Notes: generated by a model from the letters alone, not told the origin. 43,337 nt of DNA from Oscillospiraceae bacterium (GCA_015065365.1 SVQL01000004.1:1-43337); one strand, 5' to 3'; counted from the stretch's first letter, positions 1 through 8,792 are shown. A program made the numbers and translations.

Positions 1-63
1 GTTTCCCGGCGTAAGCTCAATACCGGTAATGTCCATGATCTTTTCTTGAATGTTCTTGTTCAT
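1..63 (-). CDS. 5' end of a truncated CDS, N-terminus MNKNIQEKIMDITGIELTPGN, function unknown
   Basis: ATG at 63 on minus strand preceded by a GGGGG Shine-Dalgarno-like stretch; frame open to the window edge. Confidence 0.55.
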   Translation of the reverse strand, partial: MNKNIQEKIMDITGIELTPGN

Positions 64-82
64 ATATCCCCCATCAGCATAT

Positions 83-111
83 AAAAAGGTGCGCAACCGA
101 AGCTACGCACC
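83..111 (-). terminator. Rho-independent terminator with UUCG loop
   Basis: Minus strand GGTGCGTAGC-TTCG-GTTGCGCACC followed by TTTTT. Confidence 0.8.
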
Positions 112-293
112 GAAAAACGCCAACTCCAATTGTCGCCAAACAAAACCAACTTCACGGATAAACACCACATGCAAGTCAGCGGAGCAAGCGTTTTTGCCTG
201 ATTTCATCTGACTCACAAAAATAGGTGTAGGAACAAGACCCCCTACAAAAATAGGGCGTTTATCCTTGAAAGTTATTTGGTTTTGTTTGGCAC
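83..293 (-). ncRNA. structured RNA (standalone ncRNA or terminator-controlled leader), class not identified
   Basis: Closing stem 128-149 / 277-297 (21 bp, one-nt bulge), inner stem around 155-165 / 253-266 (ggataaacgcc/ggtgtttatcc), internal hairpins, own promoter, Rho-independent terminator at the 3' end. Confidence 0.7.
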
Positions 294-297
294 AATT

Positions 298-326
298 ATT
301 ATATCACATTTTTTGCAATTTGTAAA
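298..326 (-). promoter_or_regulatory. sigma-A type promoter for the structured RNA
   Basis: Minus strand TTTACA (321-326), 17-nt spacer, TATAAT (298-303); predicted start near 291-293, at the start of the closing stem. Confidence 0.75.
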
Positions 327-372
327 TATATTTGGTGAAATTTATAGAAATTACCTTCCGGGTGGTAGAAAA

Positions 373-498
373 AGCCTCCCTTGTGTAAAGGGAGGTGGCA
401 CGGCTTGCCGTGACGGAGGGATTGTAAAAGATTAGATTTTTCATTGGAACAATCCCTCAGCCGCCTGCGGCGTCAGCTCCCTTTACACAAGGGAGCCT
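373..498. repeat. palindromic intergenic repeat element (MITE-like)
   Basis: Long imperfect inverted repeat: gcctcccttgtgtaaagggagg...cggagggattgt / acaatccctcag...ctccctttacacaagggagcc. Confidence 0.65.
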
Positions 499-565
499 TA
501 TTTGTTGTTCACCTATGGCTCATCAATTTTCCTGACAAGCACTGCATTTGTGTCCACAAACGCAA

Positions 566-599
566 AATACGGCATACCTCTTTTGAGATATACCGTATT
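566..599 (-). terminator. probable terminator of the ABC transporter operon
   Basis: 15-nt arms aatacggcatacctc / gagatataccgtatt around TTTT, followed on minus strand by a T-rich stretch. Confidence 0.5.
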
Positions 600-670
600 C
601 CGCAAAACTGTCCTTTAGAGCAACGCCCTAAAGGCTGATTTTTTCGCCTTCGTGTCGGGAGCTTTTGATA

Positions 671-1267
671 TTAAATATTATTGTTTATCGCGGAAAGCTC
701 GCTTACGGGGGAGCCATCCATTTTGAGGATTACATCACAAAACTCAAGCTCGCTTTTATCATGTGAAATCATAATAGCACTTCGTTCCTTCAGAAAATCA
801 AGAACGGTTTGGACTGTATGTCGCTTGTTTTCATCATCAAGCCCTTTAAACGGCTCATCAAGCAAGAGTAAATCAGGCTCGTACGCTAATGCTCTTGCTA
901 TGGAAACGCGTTGCTTCATACCGCCCGATAGCTCATTTGGATATTTATCTTCACTTCCTGTAAGAAACAAGTTAAGGTAATATAAGGCTTTGTGCTTGTC
1001 ACGGCAGGTGCACATTACGTTTTCAAGTGAATTCAGCCACGGAAAAAGTCGAGGCTCTTGAAAAATATAGCCTATTTTTTTTGTATCTGATATAATATTG
1101 CCTTCTTTTAATTGAACTGTTCCTGCAATAACATTTATAAGCGTCGTTTTACCTATTCCTGAGCTACCGGTAATACCGTAAATCTTTCCTTTTTCAAACT
1201 CAAATGAAAGATTTTTTATAACCGTTTGCTTGTCGAATGCAACCGTAATATTTTCAAGCTTTATCAT
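671..1267 (-). CDS. ABC transporter ATP-binding protein (SsuB/TauB type)
   Basis: Walker A GSSGIGKTT, signature LSGGMKQR, Walker B LLLLDEP; overlaps permease ORF. Confidence 0.9.
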   Translation of the reverse strand: MIKLENITVAFDKQTVIKNLSFEFEKGKIYGITGSSGIGKTTLINVIAGTVQLKEGNIISDTKKIGYIFQEPRLFPWLNSLENVMCTCRDKHKALYYLNLFLTGSEDKYPNELSGGMKQRVSIARALAYEPDLLLLDEPFKGLDDENKRHTVQTVLDFLKERSAIMISHDKSELEFCDVILKMDGSPVSELSAINNNI

Positions 1268-2039
1268 TGCTACCGCCTTTCGGAAGTATTCTTAACTTAC
1301 TTCCAATTTTTTCAATGCCCGTAATAAATAGCTTTTCAAATACCATGCTCAAAATAATGACAACTAAAGTCCATGCAAAGAGTGTTGGAAGCTCTAAATA
1401 AGTTTTGGACAAATATAATTCAGTACCTATGGCGCGCCGTGGTGTTGTAAGAACCTCGGCAGAAATCCCCGCCTTCCATGCAAGACCGAGAGCAGACTTA
1501 CATGCTGCCATGAAAAAGGGAGCAACTGACGGTAGATAAAGTCTGTAAAGCTTTTGGTAAGTACTGAATTTGTATACCTTTGTAACCTCAAGAAGGGAAT
1601 TATCAACAGAACGTATACCTTCACAAACGTTAGACCAAACAATTGGAATAACGATAAGCGAGGTAATGAAGATAGGTAGCGTGACGCTATTTATCCATAA
1701 CCAAGCAAGTATTATAAACGAGGCGACGGGAGTTGCTTTTACAACACTCAGCAAAGGGGATAACAGAGTGTCAAGTATACGGATGTTTACTGTCAACACC
1801 GCTAATAAAATTCCAATAACAATGGAAAAAAGTATTCCTAAAAATACACGTACAAGAGATATGCCGGTAGATAACCAAAAATCAGCTGTCGTAACGAGAG
1901 AAGTGAGCGCTTTTACAACGGATATAGGTGTTGGAAAGAGGATTTCATTATTAACAGTTAAGGAGATCAACGACCATATAGCGATCCAAAAAACGGATAC
2001 GCCAATAATTTTTATTGCTTTAAAAATTATTTTCTTCAC
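1254..2039 (-). CDS. ABC transporter permease (SsuC/TauC type)
   Basis: Hydrophobic multi-TM ORF; EVTKVYKFSTYQKLYRLYLPSVAPFFMAACKSALGLAWKAGISAEVL resembles the EAA loop of nitrate/sulfonate-type permeases. Confidence 0.88.
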   Translation of the reverse strand: MKKIIFKAIKIIGVSVFWIAIWSLISLTVNNEILFPTPISVVKALTSLVTTADFWLSTGISLVRVFLGILFSIVIGILLAVLTVNIRILDTLLSPLLSVVKATPVASFIILAWLWINSVTLPIFITSLIVIPIVWSNVCEGIRSVDNSLLEVTKVYKFSTYQKLYRLYLPSVAPFFMAACKSALGLAWKAGISAEVLTTPRRAIGTELYLSKTYLELPTLFAWTLVVIILSMVFEKLFITGIEKIGSKLRILPKGGSNDKA

Positions 2040-2069
2040 GGTAATTGATCTCCTTGCATAATTTTTTAG

Positions 2070-3050
2070 TTATTTAGCAACGTAATAGAAGCTGTCCGTC
2101 GGCATCGCGCCGCCGATTGATGTTTTGTCATAAGCAAAAATCTTTTCGCAGAAGGTGTTCATAACGGGTTTCATATCCTCGCCTGCGATATAGCAGATGT
2201 TGCAGTTGGGAAGTGCCTTCTTTGCAATAGCGGCTTTGGGAAGAATGGTAGCGTTTACTATCATTTCGATTGCCTCATCCGAGCCACCGCTTATAAATTC
2301 AACGGAAGCCTTGTAATCCTCAAGGAACTTTTTGATTTCTGCGGGATGTTCTTCTGCAAAAGCCGTGTTTACAACAAGACAACCCTGGACAAGAGTGTTT
2401 TCTCCGTTGATCTTTTCCCACTCGTCAGTAAGATTCAATGCAACTTTTACATTGGGGTTTCCGCTTGTGGTTACGCTTACCTTAGGCTCGGGAAGAACAG
2501 CAATGGATGCTTTTCCTGCTACTACTGCAGTCTGAAGCGCATCGGGACTGTTATAGGTGGTTGTGTCTATGGTTACGTTTTTTACACCTGCGGAATTTAA
2601 AAGAGCCGCGGTAATATATTCGGGATTGGAGCCTGCACCGGGAACGTAAACTGTCTTACCTTCAAGGTCAGACAGAGAGGTTATATTTTCTCCGTTTTGC
2701 AAAAGATAAAGAACGCCGAGAGTATTGAGCGCGAGAAGCTGGATCTTGCCTTCTGATTTGTTGAACAGCTTGACGGCAACGTTCGTGGGAAGCGCCGCAA
2801 TCGCGCATTCGCCGTTGATGATAGCACCCGTAATGGCGTCTGCCGACGTATAAAGAGATATGTTATAATTCATCTCGTCTGTGCCGTTGCTCGCTGAATC
2901 AATCATTTGAGCCATACCGAGAGCAGTAGTACCGTTGAGCGCGTAAACTTTAATTTCGAGCTCCTTATCTGCCTTGGCACAAGATGCGAAGGGAAGAAGG
3001 AGAGCAAGTGTAAGAGTAAGAATGATAATACGAATAAGCTTTTTTTTCAT
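2070..3050 (-). CDS. ABC transporter substrate-binding lipoprotein (NMT1/SsuA-like)
   Basis: Lipobox LLLPFASC; NMT1-like periplasmic binding protein architecture; in operon with permease and ATPase. Confidence 0.85.
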   Translation of the reverse strand: MKKKLIRIIILTLTLALLLPFASCAKADKELEIKVYALNGTTALGMAQMIDSASNGTDEMNYNISLYTSADAITGAIINGECAIAALPTNVAVKLFNKSEGKIQLLALNTLGVLYLLQNGENITSLSDLEGKTVYVPGAGSNPEYITAALLNSAGVKNVTIDTTTYNSPDALQTAVVAGKASIAVLPEPKVSVTTSGNPNVKVALNLTDEWEKINGENTLVQGCLVVNTAFAEEHPAEIKKFLEDYKASVEFISGGSDEAIEMIVNATILPKAAIAKKALPNCNICYIAGEDMKPVMNTFCEKIFAYDKTSIGGAMPTDSFYYVAK

Positions 3051-3091
3051 GTTTTTTATCCTTTCATGAGTAAATTTGTTTTATAAAAATC

Positions 3092-3763
3092 TCATTTGCA
3101 ATATTGCAAAAGAGCATATTTATCAGGAATTATTATTTTTTTCCCGGTCCTTATGATCAAACCATTGTCTGAAAGTGCATCAAGTGCTCGATAAAGTGAA
3201 GCTCTGCCAATATTCAGCATTTCTGAAAGCGAGGACATTGAGACGTTTGAGTCAAAAACTCCGTCATGCTCATTTTCGGCAAGAAAAACACATAGCTTTT
3301 TTTCTGTGCTGCCTGCAGTGAGTGTCGATATTTTTTTGTTAAGATATACTATCTTGTTGCTCAAAAGGGAAAGATACGCAGTAAGTAGTTTTTTGTCATT
3401 TTCAAGAAGCCGTTTAAAAGCGTTTTCACATATCAAAATAACGGTGGTATCACCCTTGGCTGTTATAATACTTGGGAAATTTTCATTGTCGGAATAAAGA
3501 TTTGCAATGCCGAACATTTCGTTTTCCTTTATTACCTTTAGAAGCGTATTCTCAGGTGAAGCAGAGGTGGCAACAATGGCGCTTCCTGAAGAAATTATAC
3601 CTACGTATTTTTCTTTAAATTCCGGCGAAAAAATAGTTTCTCCCGAACGGAATTTCTTTACATGGACTGTGTCATCGTTTAAAAAAAGCTCTATATTCTC
3701 AGGACTGGAATGTTTAAAAATAGAATTGTTTGCAAGATATTCTCGGATTGTTTCATTATGCAT
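3092..3763 (-). CDS. Crp/Fnr family transcriptional regulator
   Basis: Start reassigned to MHNETIREYLANNS (ORF track 3092..4018 is extended); cyclic-nucleotide-binding-like domain and C-terminal HTH (MSSLSEMLNIGRASLYRALDALSDNGLI). Confidence 0.85.
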   Translation of the reverse strand: MHNETIREYLANNSIFKHSSPENIELFLNDDTVHVKKFRSGETIFSPEFKEKYVGIISSGSAIVATSASPENTLLKVIKENEMFGIANLYSDNENFPSIITAKGDTTVILICENAFKRLLENDKKLLTAYLSLLSNKIVYLNKKISTLTAGSTEKKLCVFLAENEHDGVFDSNVSMSSLSEMLNIGRASLYRALDALSDNGLIIRTGKKIIIPDKYALLQYCK

Positions 3764-3784
3764 AACAGACTCCTTAAAGAATAC

Positions 3785-3834
3785 TGTCTCAAATGAGACA
3801 ATATAATTATACAATGATTTTATGTGATTGTCAA
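3785..3834 (-). promoter_or_regulatory. consensus sigma-A promoter with a 16-bp palindromic operator at the start site
   Basis: Minus strand TTGACA (3829-3834), 17 nt, TATAAT (3806-3811); palindrome TGTCTCAAATGAGACA at 3785-3800. Confidence 0.8.
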
Positions 3835-3951
3835 TAGGATAGTTGTAGTTATATGTAAATAAAATGTTAATTATACGGTAAATATGTTCTATTATGTGCA
3901 AAAAAGTAGTATAATTACTTGATGTATATTTAACGGATAGAGGGGGAGAAA

Positions 3952-4851
3952 ATGACACTTTTAATACTTGCGGCAGGAATGGGCTCGCGCTACGGTGGAC
4001 TAAAGCAGCTCGATCCAATAACGGATAACGGAGAATTTATAATAGATTTTTCCGTTTACGATGCAATGGTAAGCGGATTTGATAAAATAGTTTTTGTTAT
4101 CAAAGAAGAAAACCTTGAGCTGTTTAGAGAAACTATCGGTAAAAGATTTGAGGACAAGGTAAAGGTAGAATACGCGTTCCAAAAGCTTGACGACCTACCC
4201 GCAGGGTACAGTGTTCCCGAAGGCAGAGCAAAGCCTTGGGGCACGGCGCAGGCAATGCTTGCGGCACGCCATATAGTCAAGGAACCGTTTGCGGTTATTA
4301 ACGCAGACGATTTTTACGGAAGAAGCGCCTACATATCCTTGGCGACGCATTTGAAGAATGCTTATGATACTCAGTACTGTATGGTTGGGTATATACTTGA
4401 AAACACGCTTACGGAAAACGGAACTGTTTCAAGAGGGGTGTGCGAGGTTGAAGACGGATATCTTGTAGACGTTGTGGAAAGAACTAAGATATGTCGTGAT
4501 GGTGAGCGTGCATTCTTTGCAGAAGGAGAGGAGCAATTTGATGTTTCTCTTAACGCCGTAGTTTCTATGAACTGCTGGGGCTTTACTCCCGATATTTTTG
4601 ACAAGGTAAGTCTTGGTTTTGAGAAATTCTTGGCAGAAAACAATGGCGACGTGAAGCGCGAATATTATCTGCCTTTCGCAGTTAAGGAGATAATGGACAA
4701 GGACGAGTGCTCCGTGAGAGTATATTCTTCTGCGGATTCTTGGTACGGTGTTACTTACAAGGAGGATAAGGAGCACGTTTACAATAGCCTCGCTGCTCTT
4801 AAGGCTAACGGCACTTATCCCCAAAAGCTTAATGAAAAAAAGGAGAAATAA
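3952..4851 (+). CDS. sugar-phosphate nucleotidyltransferase family protein
   Basis: [14 protein letters not shown] nucleotide-binding signature, VINADDFYG metal-binding region; immediately upstream of galE. Confidence 0.85.
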   Translation: MTLLILAAGMGSRYGGLKQLDPITDNGEFIIDFSVYDAMVSGFDKIVFVIKEENLELFRETIGKRFEDKVKVEYAFQKLDDLPAGYSVPEGRAKPWGTAQAMLAARHIVKEPFAVINADDFYGRSAYISLATHLKNAYDTQYCMVGYILENTLTENGTVSRGVCEVEDGYLVDVVERTKICRDGERAFFAEGEEQFDVSLNAVVSMNCWGFTPDIFDKVSLGFEKFLAENNGDVKREYYLPFAVKEIMDKDECSVRVYSSADSWYGVTYKEDKEHVYNSLAALKANGTYPQKLNEKKEK

Positions 4852-4852
4852 A

Positions 4853-5866
4853 ATGGCAATACTTATTACGGGTGGTGCGGGATATATAGGCTCGCATACG
4901 ATGGTTGAACTGCTTGAGGCAGGTAGAGAGCTTGTAGTCGTAGATAATTTTTATAACAGCAAGCCCGAGGCGCTCGAAAGAGTAAAAAAAATAACGGGCA
5001 AGGATTTCAAATTCTATAAGGTTGATTTGCTTGATTACGATGCGCTCGATAAGGTGTTTTGCGAAAACGATATAGATAGCTGTATTCATTTTGCAGGACT
5101 CAAGGCAGTTGGCGAATCCTGCACGAAGCCCTTGTTCTATTATCACAACAATATAACGGGTACACTTAACCTTTGCGATATTATGCAGAAGCATGGTGCA
5201 AAGCGAATAGTATTCAGCTCATCCGCAACCGTTTACGGAAAGCCCGCATACGTTCCGATAACCGAGGATTTTCCGTTGTCTACGACCAATCCTTACGGTG
5301 AAACAAAGCTTATGATTGAGAGAATTCTTAAGGACCTCCATGCGGCTGACAACGAGTGGAGTGTTTCCGTTCTTCGTTACTTCAATCCCATAGGTGCTCA
5401 TAAGAGCGGACTTATCGGAGAGGATCCGCAGGGAATACCGAATAATCTTCTGCCTTATATTACGCAGGTCGCATCAGGAAAGCGTGAGTGCCTTTCTATT
5501 TTTGGAAATGACTATAATACTCCCGACGGTACGGGCGTTCGTGATTATATTCACGTGGTTGACCTAGCAAAGGCGCATCTTAAAGCAATTGAGCGTGCGG
5601 AAACCGTTACGGGAATTGAATACTTTAACGTAGGTACGGGAATCGGTTATTCCGTTCTTGATATTGTAAACGCTTATGAAAAGGCAACGGGAATAAAGAT
5701 TAACTATAAGATAGTTGACCGTCGTCCCGGCGACATCGACGAATGTTATGCAAATCCCAAGAAGGCATATGAGATATTGGGGTGGAAGGCAGAAAACAAT
5801 ATTGAGGATATGTGCCGTGACTCATTTAATTGGCAGCTAAAAAATCCCAATGGATATGGAGATTGA
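4853..5866 (+). CDS. galE: UDP-glucose 4-epimerase
   Basis: [14 protein letters not shown] Rossmann motif, [17 protein letters not shown] (YxxxK); start reassigned to 4853. Confidence 0.95.
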   Translation: MAILITGGAGYIGSHTMVELLEAGRELVVVDNFYNSKPEALERVKKITGKDFKFYKVDLLDYDALDKVFCENDIDSCIHFAGLKAVGESCTKPLFYYHNNITGTLNLCDIMQKHGAKRIVFSSSATVYGKPAYVPITEDFPLSTTNPYGETKLMIERILKDLHAADNEWSVSVLRYFNPIGAHKSGLIGEDPQGIPNNLLPYITQVASGKRECLSIFGNDYNTPDGTGVRDYIHVVDLAKAHLKAIERAETVTGIEYFNVGTGIGYSVLDIVNAYEKATGIKINYKIVDRRPGDIDECYANPKKAYEILGWKAENNIEDMCRDSFNWQLKNPNGYGD

Positions 5867-5868
5867 AT

Positions 5869-6930
5869 ATGAGTATTAAGAAGAAATTATTTGGTGTTCT
5901 TGCCGATGGTAGGGAGGTATATTCGTATACGTTAAAGAACGCCAACGGAATGTCGGTTAAAATATTGAACTATGGCGGAACTATCGTAAAGCTTAAGGTA
6001 GCAGACAGAAACGGTTGCTTTACGGACGTTGTCGGCGGATACGATTGCCTTGACTCATACGTTGGCGCAGACGGATACCAAGGAGCTTTGATAGGAAGAT
6101 TCGGAAACCGTATAAATAAGGGTAAATTTACTCTTGAAGGAGTTGATTATACTCTATTTATCAACAACAACGATAATCATCTTCACGGCGGTGAATTCGG
6201 TTTTGATAAGAAGCTTTGGGATGCGGAGACTTTTGACGGTGATGAGCCTGTTCTCAAGCTTCATATCGTATCTCCCGACGGTGACGAGGGATATCCCGGA
6301 AATCTTGATTTGACGGTAACCTATAAGCTGACAAGTGAGAACGGACTGTCTATACGCTACGAGGCAACTACTGATAAATCCACTCCCTTGAATCTTACTA
6401 ATCATACCTATTTTAATCTTGGTGGATATGCGTCGGGCAGTATACATTCGCTTGAGCTTATGATAGATGCAGATACTTATTTGCCAACGGACGAGCGTCT
6501 TATCCCCACCGGAGAGATGAGAAGCGTTTCGGGAACTCCGTTTGACTTCCGCACCCCAAAGAAGATAGGTACGGATATAAACTCAGAGTGCTTGGATATT
6601 AAGCTTGCGGGCGGATACGACCATTGCTTCAATTTCACAGGCGGTAAAACGGCAGAGCCCATAAAGAGATGCGAGCTTTACGATGAAAAGAGCGGAAGAG
6701 TAATGTCGGTATATACCAATCAGCCTTGCGTTCAGTTCTATTCGGGTAATTTCCTTACTAACGAAAAATATCCCTTTAAGGGCGGATATCCTCAAAGAGT
6801 TCAGACTCTTCTTTGCCTCGAAACACAGCATATGCCCGATTCAATAAATCAGGACGGCTTTACCGATTGTGTTCTTCGTCCCGGCGAGAAATATGATTTT
6901 ACTACCGAGTACCGCTTTTCAGTGAAATAA
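5869..6930 (+). CDS. galM: aldose 1-epimerase (galactose mutarotase)
   Basis: LNYGGTIVKLKV, GRFGNRINKGKF, NNDNHLHGG, LTNHTYFNLGG; start reassigned to 5869. Confidence 0.95.
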   Translation: MSIKKKLFGVLADGREVYSYTLKNANGMSVKILNYGGTIVKLKVADRNGCFTDVVGGYDCLDSYVGADGYQGALIGRFGNRINKGKFTLEGVDYTLFINNNDNHLHGGEFGFDKKLWDAETFDGDEPVLKLHIVSPDGDEGYPGNLDLTVTYKLTSENGLSIRYEATTDKSTPLNLTNHTYFNLGGYASGSIHSLELMIDADTYLPTDERLIPTGEMRSVSGTPFDFRTPKKIGTDINSECLDIKLAGGYDHCFNFTGGKTAEPIKRCELYDEKSGRVMSVYTNQPCVQFYSGNFLTNEKYPFKGGYPQRVQTLLCLETQHMPDSINQDGFTDCVLRPGEKYDFTTEYRFSVK

Positions 6931-6954
6931 ATAAATTTCTCGGTGTAGTATATT

Positions 6955-8718
6955 ATGAAACTGACGAGTGAAAAAAAAAGTGTAAATTTTGACAAGGTTA
7001 GCTTAGCTGACGGCTATGCCTGCTACGTAAGCGGTACGGGCGAGCTTTCGTATAGCCTTGACGTTGCAGATACCTCCGAGTATATGGCGATAGAAAATCA
7101 CTCGCCGTTCTGGTGCCGTCCGTTTTGGGGGAACTCTTTGTCTGAACTCCCTCAAAAGGTACAAGCACTGCTTATAAAAAACGGTGATAAATACACCTAC
7201 TATCTCCCCGTATGCGACAGCATTTTTAAAACTGTAATACGTGGAAAAGAGAACGGCTTTGAGTTTTATACTTACTCGAACTGCAATACTGTAACGGAGT
7301 GTAAGCATCAGCTTACTTTCGTTTGCCTTGTGGGAAAAGAGCCTCTTGCGCTTATGAAACAGGGAGCGAGAGCCGTATGTAAATTACTTGACAACGGACT
7401 TAAGCTCCGCGAGGAAAAGTCCGTCCCCGATGTATTTAACTATCTCGGCTGGTGTTCTTGGGATTCTATGCAGATAAGAGTCAATCACGAGGGACTTCTC
7501 GAAAAGGCAAGAGAGCTTAAGGAAAAGAACGTTCCCGTTCATTTCGCAATTATTGACGATATGTGGGCAGATGTGCCTCGTCTTAACGAAGTTCCTGCGG
7601 ATATTGAATTTGGAAAAATGGTAGGCATTATGCACGCAAGCAAGATGCGCTCCTTTGAGGGGGATCCAAAGAGATTTCCAAAGGGAATGAGCGCGGCTAT
7701 CGAGGACTTGAAAAAAGAGGGAATACCCGCCGTTGGCGTATGGTTTCCGACCACGGGCTATTGGGCGGGACTTATGCCGAACGAGAGCGAATCGGAACGC
7801 CAAAAGGATAACACCGTAACGCTCCAAAACGGACAGATAATCGTCGCTCCCGAGAAAGAGAAAGCCGAACGCTACTTTGACGACCTATGCTCACGTGTCA
7901 AAGAGTGGGGCGGAGATTTCGTAAAGATAGACAATCAGGGATTCCATCAAAGATATGAGAACGTAGCTCCCATAGGCGAGAGCGCAAGAGCGATACAGAG
8001 AGCTATCGACAAGGCAGCAGACAAGCACTTTGACGGCGCGCTTATCAACTGCATGGGAATGCCCTCGGAGTGTATGTTCAACAGAACGAGTGCTGTAAGC
8101 CGTTGCTCCGACGACTTTATCCCCGAGAGCAGAGAGTGGTTTGCAAAGAACATTCTCCAATGCTCCTTCAACGGTCTGCTTCAAGGACAGTTTTACGTCA
8201 ACGACTGGGATATGTGGTGGACGGACGACGAACAGGCGGTAAAGAACAGCCTTTGCCGTGCTATCAGCGGCGGACCTATCTACGTGTCCGACAAGATAGG
8301 CAGAACGAATCCCGAAATACTAAAGCCCCTTTGTCTTGAGGACGGCAGAATAATCCGCCCCGACGAGAGTGCAACGCCCACGGCAGACTGTCTTATGCAA
8401 AATCCCACGACGACGGATAAGATATTCAAGATACGCAACCGCATAGGTGAAAACGGAGTTTGCGCGGTGTTCAATATCAACGCCGAGAATAAGCCCGTAA
8501 GCGGCACGCTGACTCCAACTGAGCTTGGAATTTCCGACGGTGACTACGTTTATTACGAATACTTCACGGGGCAAACGGGCGTACTTAAAATGGGTGAAAA
8601 ACTGAATATAACTCTCACGAACAACGACGATTTTCGTCTGTATTCATTCGCACTCAAAAAGGGAGACAGTGATGAATATACGGGAAGAAAAGATTTGTTT
8701 ATGGGCGTTGGTTATTAA
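6955..8718 (+). CDS. glycoside hydrolase family 36-type protein, raffinose synthase/Sip1-related alpha-galactosidase
   Basis: LGWCSWDS, IIDDMWAD, GGDFVKIDNQ (nucleophile region), VNDWDMWW, AISGGPIYVSDK. Confidence 0.85.
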   Translation: MKLTSEKKSVNFDKVSLADGYACYVSGTGELSYSLDVADTSEYMAIENHSPFWCRPFWGNSLSELPQKVQALLIKNGDKYTYYLPVCDSIFKTVIRGKENGFEFYTYSNCNTVTECKHQLTFVCLVGKEPLALMKQGARAVCKLLDNGLKLREEKSVPDVFNYLGWCSWDSMQIRVNHEGLLEKARELKEKNVPVHFAIIDDMWADVPRLNEVPADIEFGKMVGIMHASKMRSFEGDPKRFPKGMSAAIEDLKKEGIPAVGVWFPTTGYWAGLMPNESESERQKDNTVTLQNGQIIVAPEKEKAERYFDDLCSRVKEWGGDFVKIDNQGFHQRYENVAPIGESARAIQRAIDKAADKHFDGALINCMGMPSECMFNRTSAVSRCSDDFIPESREWFAKNILQCSFNGLLQGQFYVNDWDMWWTDDEQAVKNSLCRAISGGPIYVSDKIGRTNPEILKPLCLEDGRIIRPDESATPTADCLMQNPTTTDKIFKIRNRIGENGVCAVFNINAENKPVSGTLTPTELGISDGDYVYYEYFTGQTGVLKMGEKLNITLTNNDDFRLYSFALKKGDSDEYTGRKDLFMGVGY

Positions 8719-8740
8719 ATTTATTAATACAAAAAATATA

Positions 8741-8786
8741 GCTGTCTCAAATGCTTTGAATTTCGCATTTGAGACAGCCTATTTTT
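8741..8786. terminator. bidirectional terminator hairpin between convergent genes
   Basis: gctgtctcaaatgc...gcatttgagacagc followed by ctattttta; A-rich on the other side. Confidence 0.8.
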
Positions 8787-8792
8787 ATTGGT

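Noticed and set aside
215-256. Two-copy 11-bp repeat as a CRISPR-like array
   Set aside because: Only two short copies inside a structured RNA, no further spacers or cas genes.
83-293. T-box or common metabolite riboswitch identity for the structured RNA
   Set aside because: No T-box AGGGTGGnACCGCG sequence and no cobalamin, TPP, lysine or glmS core recognised by eye; left unclassified rather than forced.
612-644. Plus-strand terminator cctttag...ctaaagg + T-tract as evidence of a gene at 444-638
   Set aside because: ORF 444..638 arises largely from the palindromic repeat and shows no coding signature; the hairpin alone does not support a gene.
3764-4018. N-terminal extension of the Crp/Fnr ORF
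   Set aside because: Crosses the consensus promoter and the start of the divergent nucleotidyltransferase gene; internal MHNETIREYL has a good ribosome binding site (aaggag).
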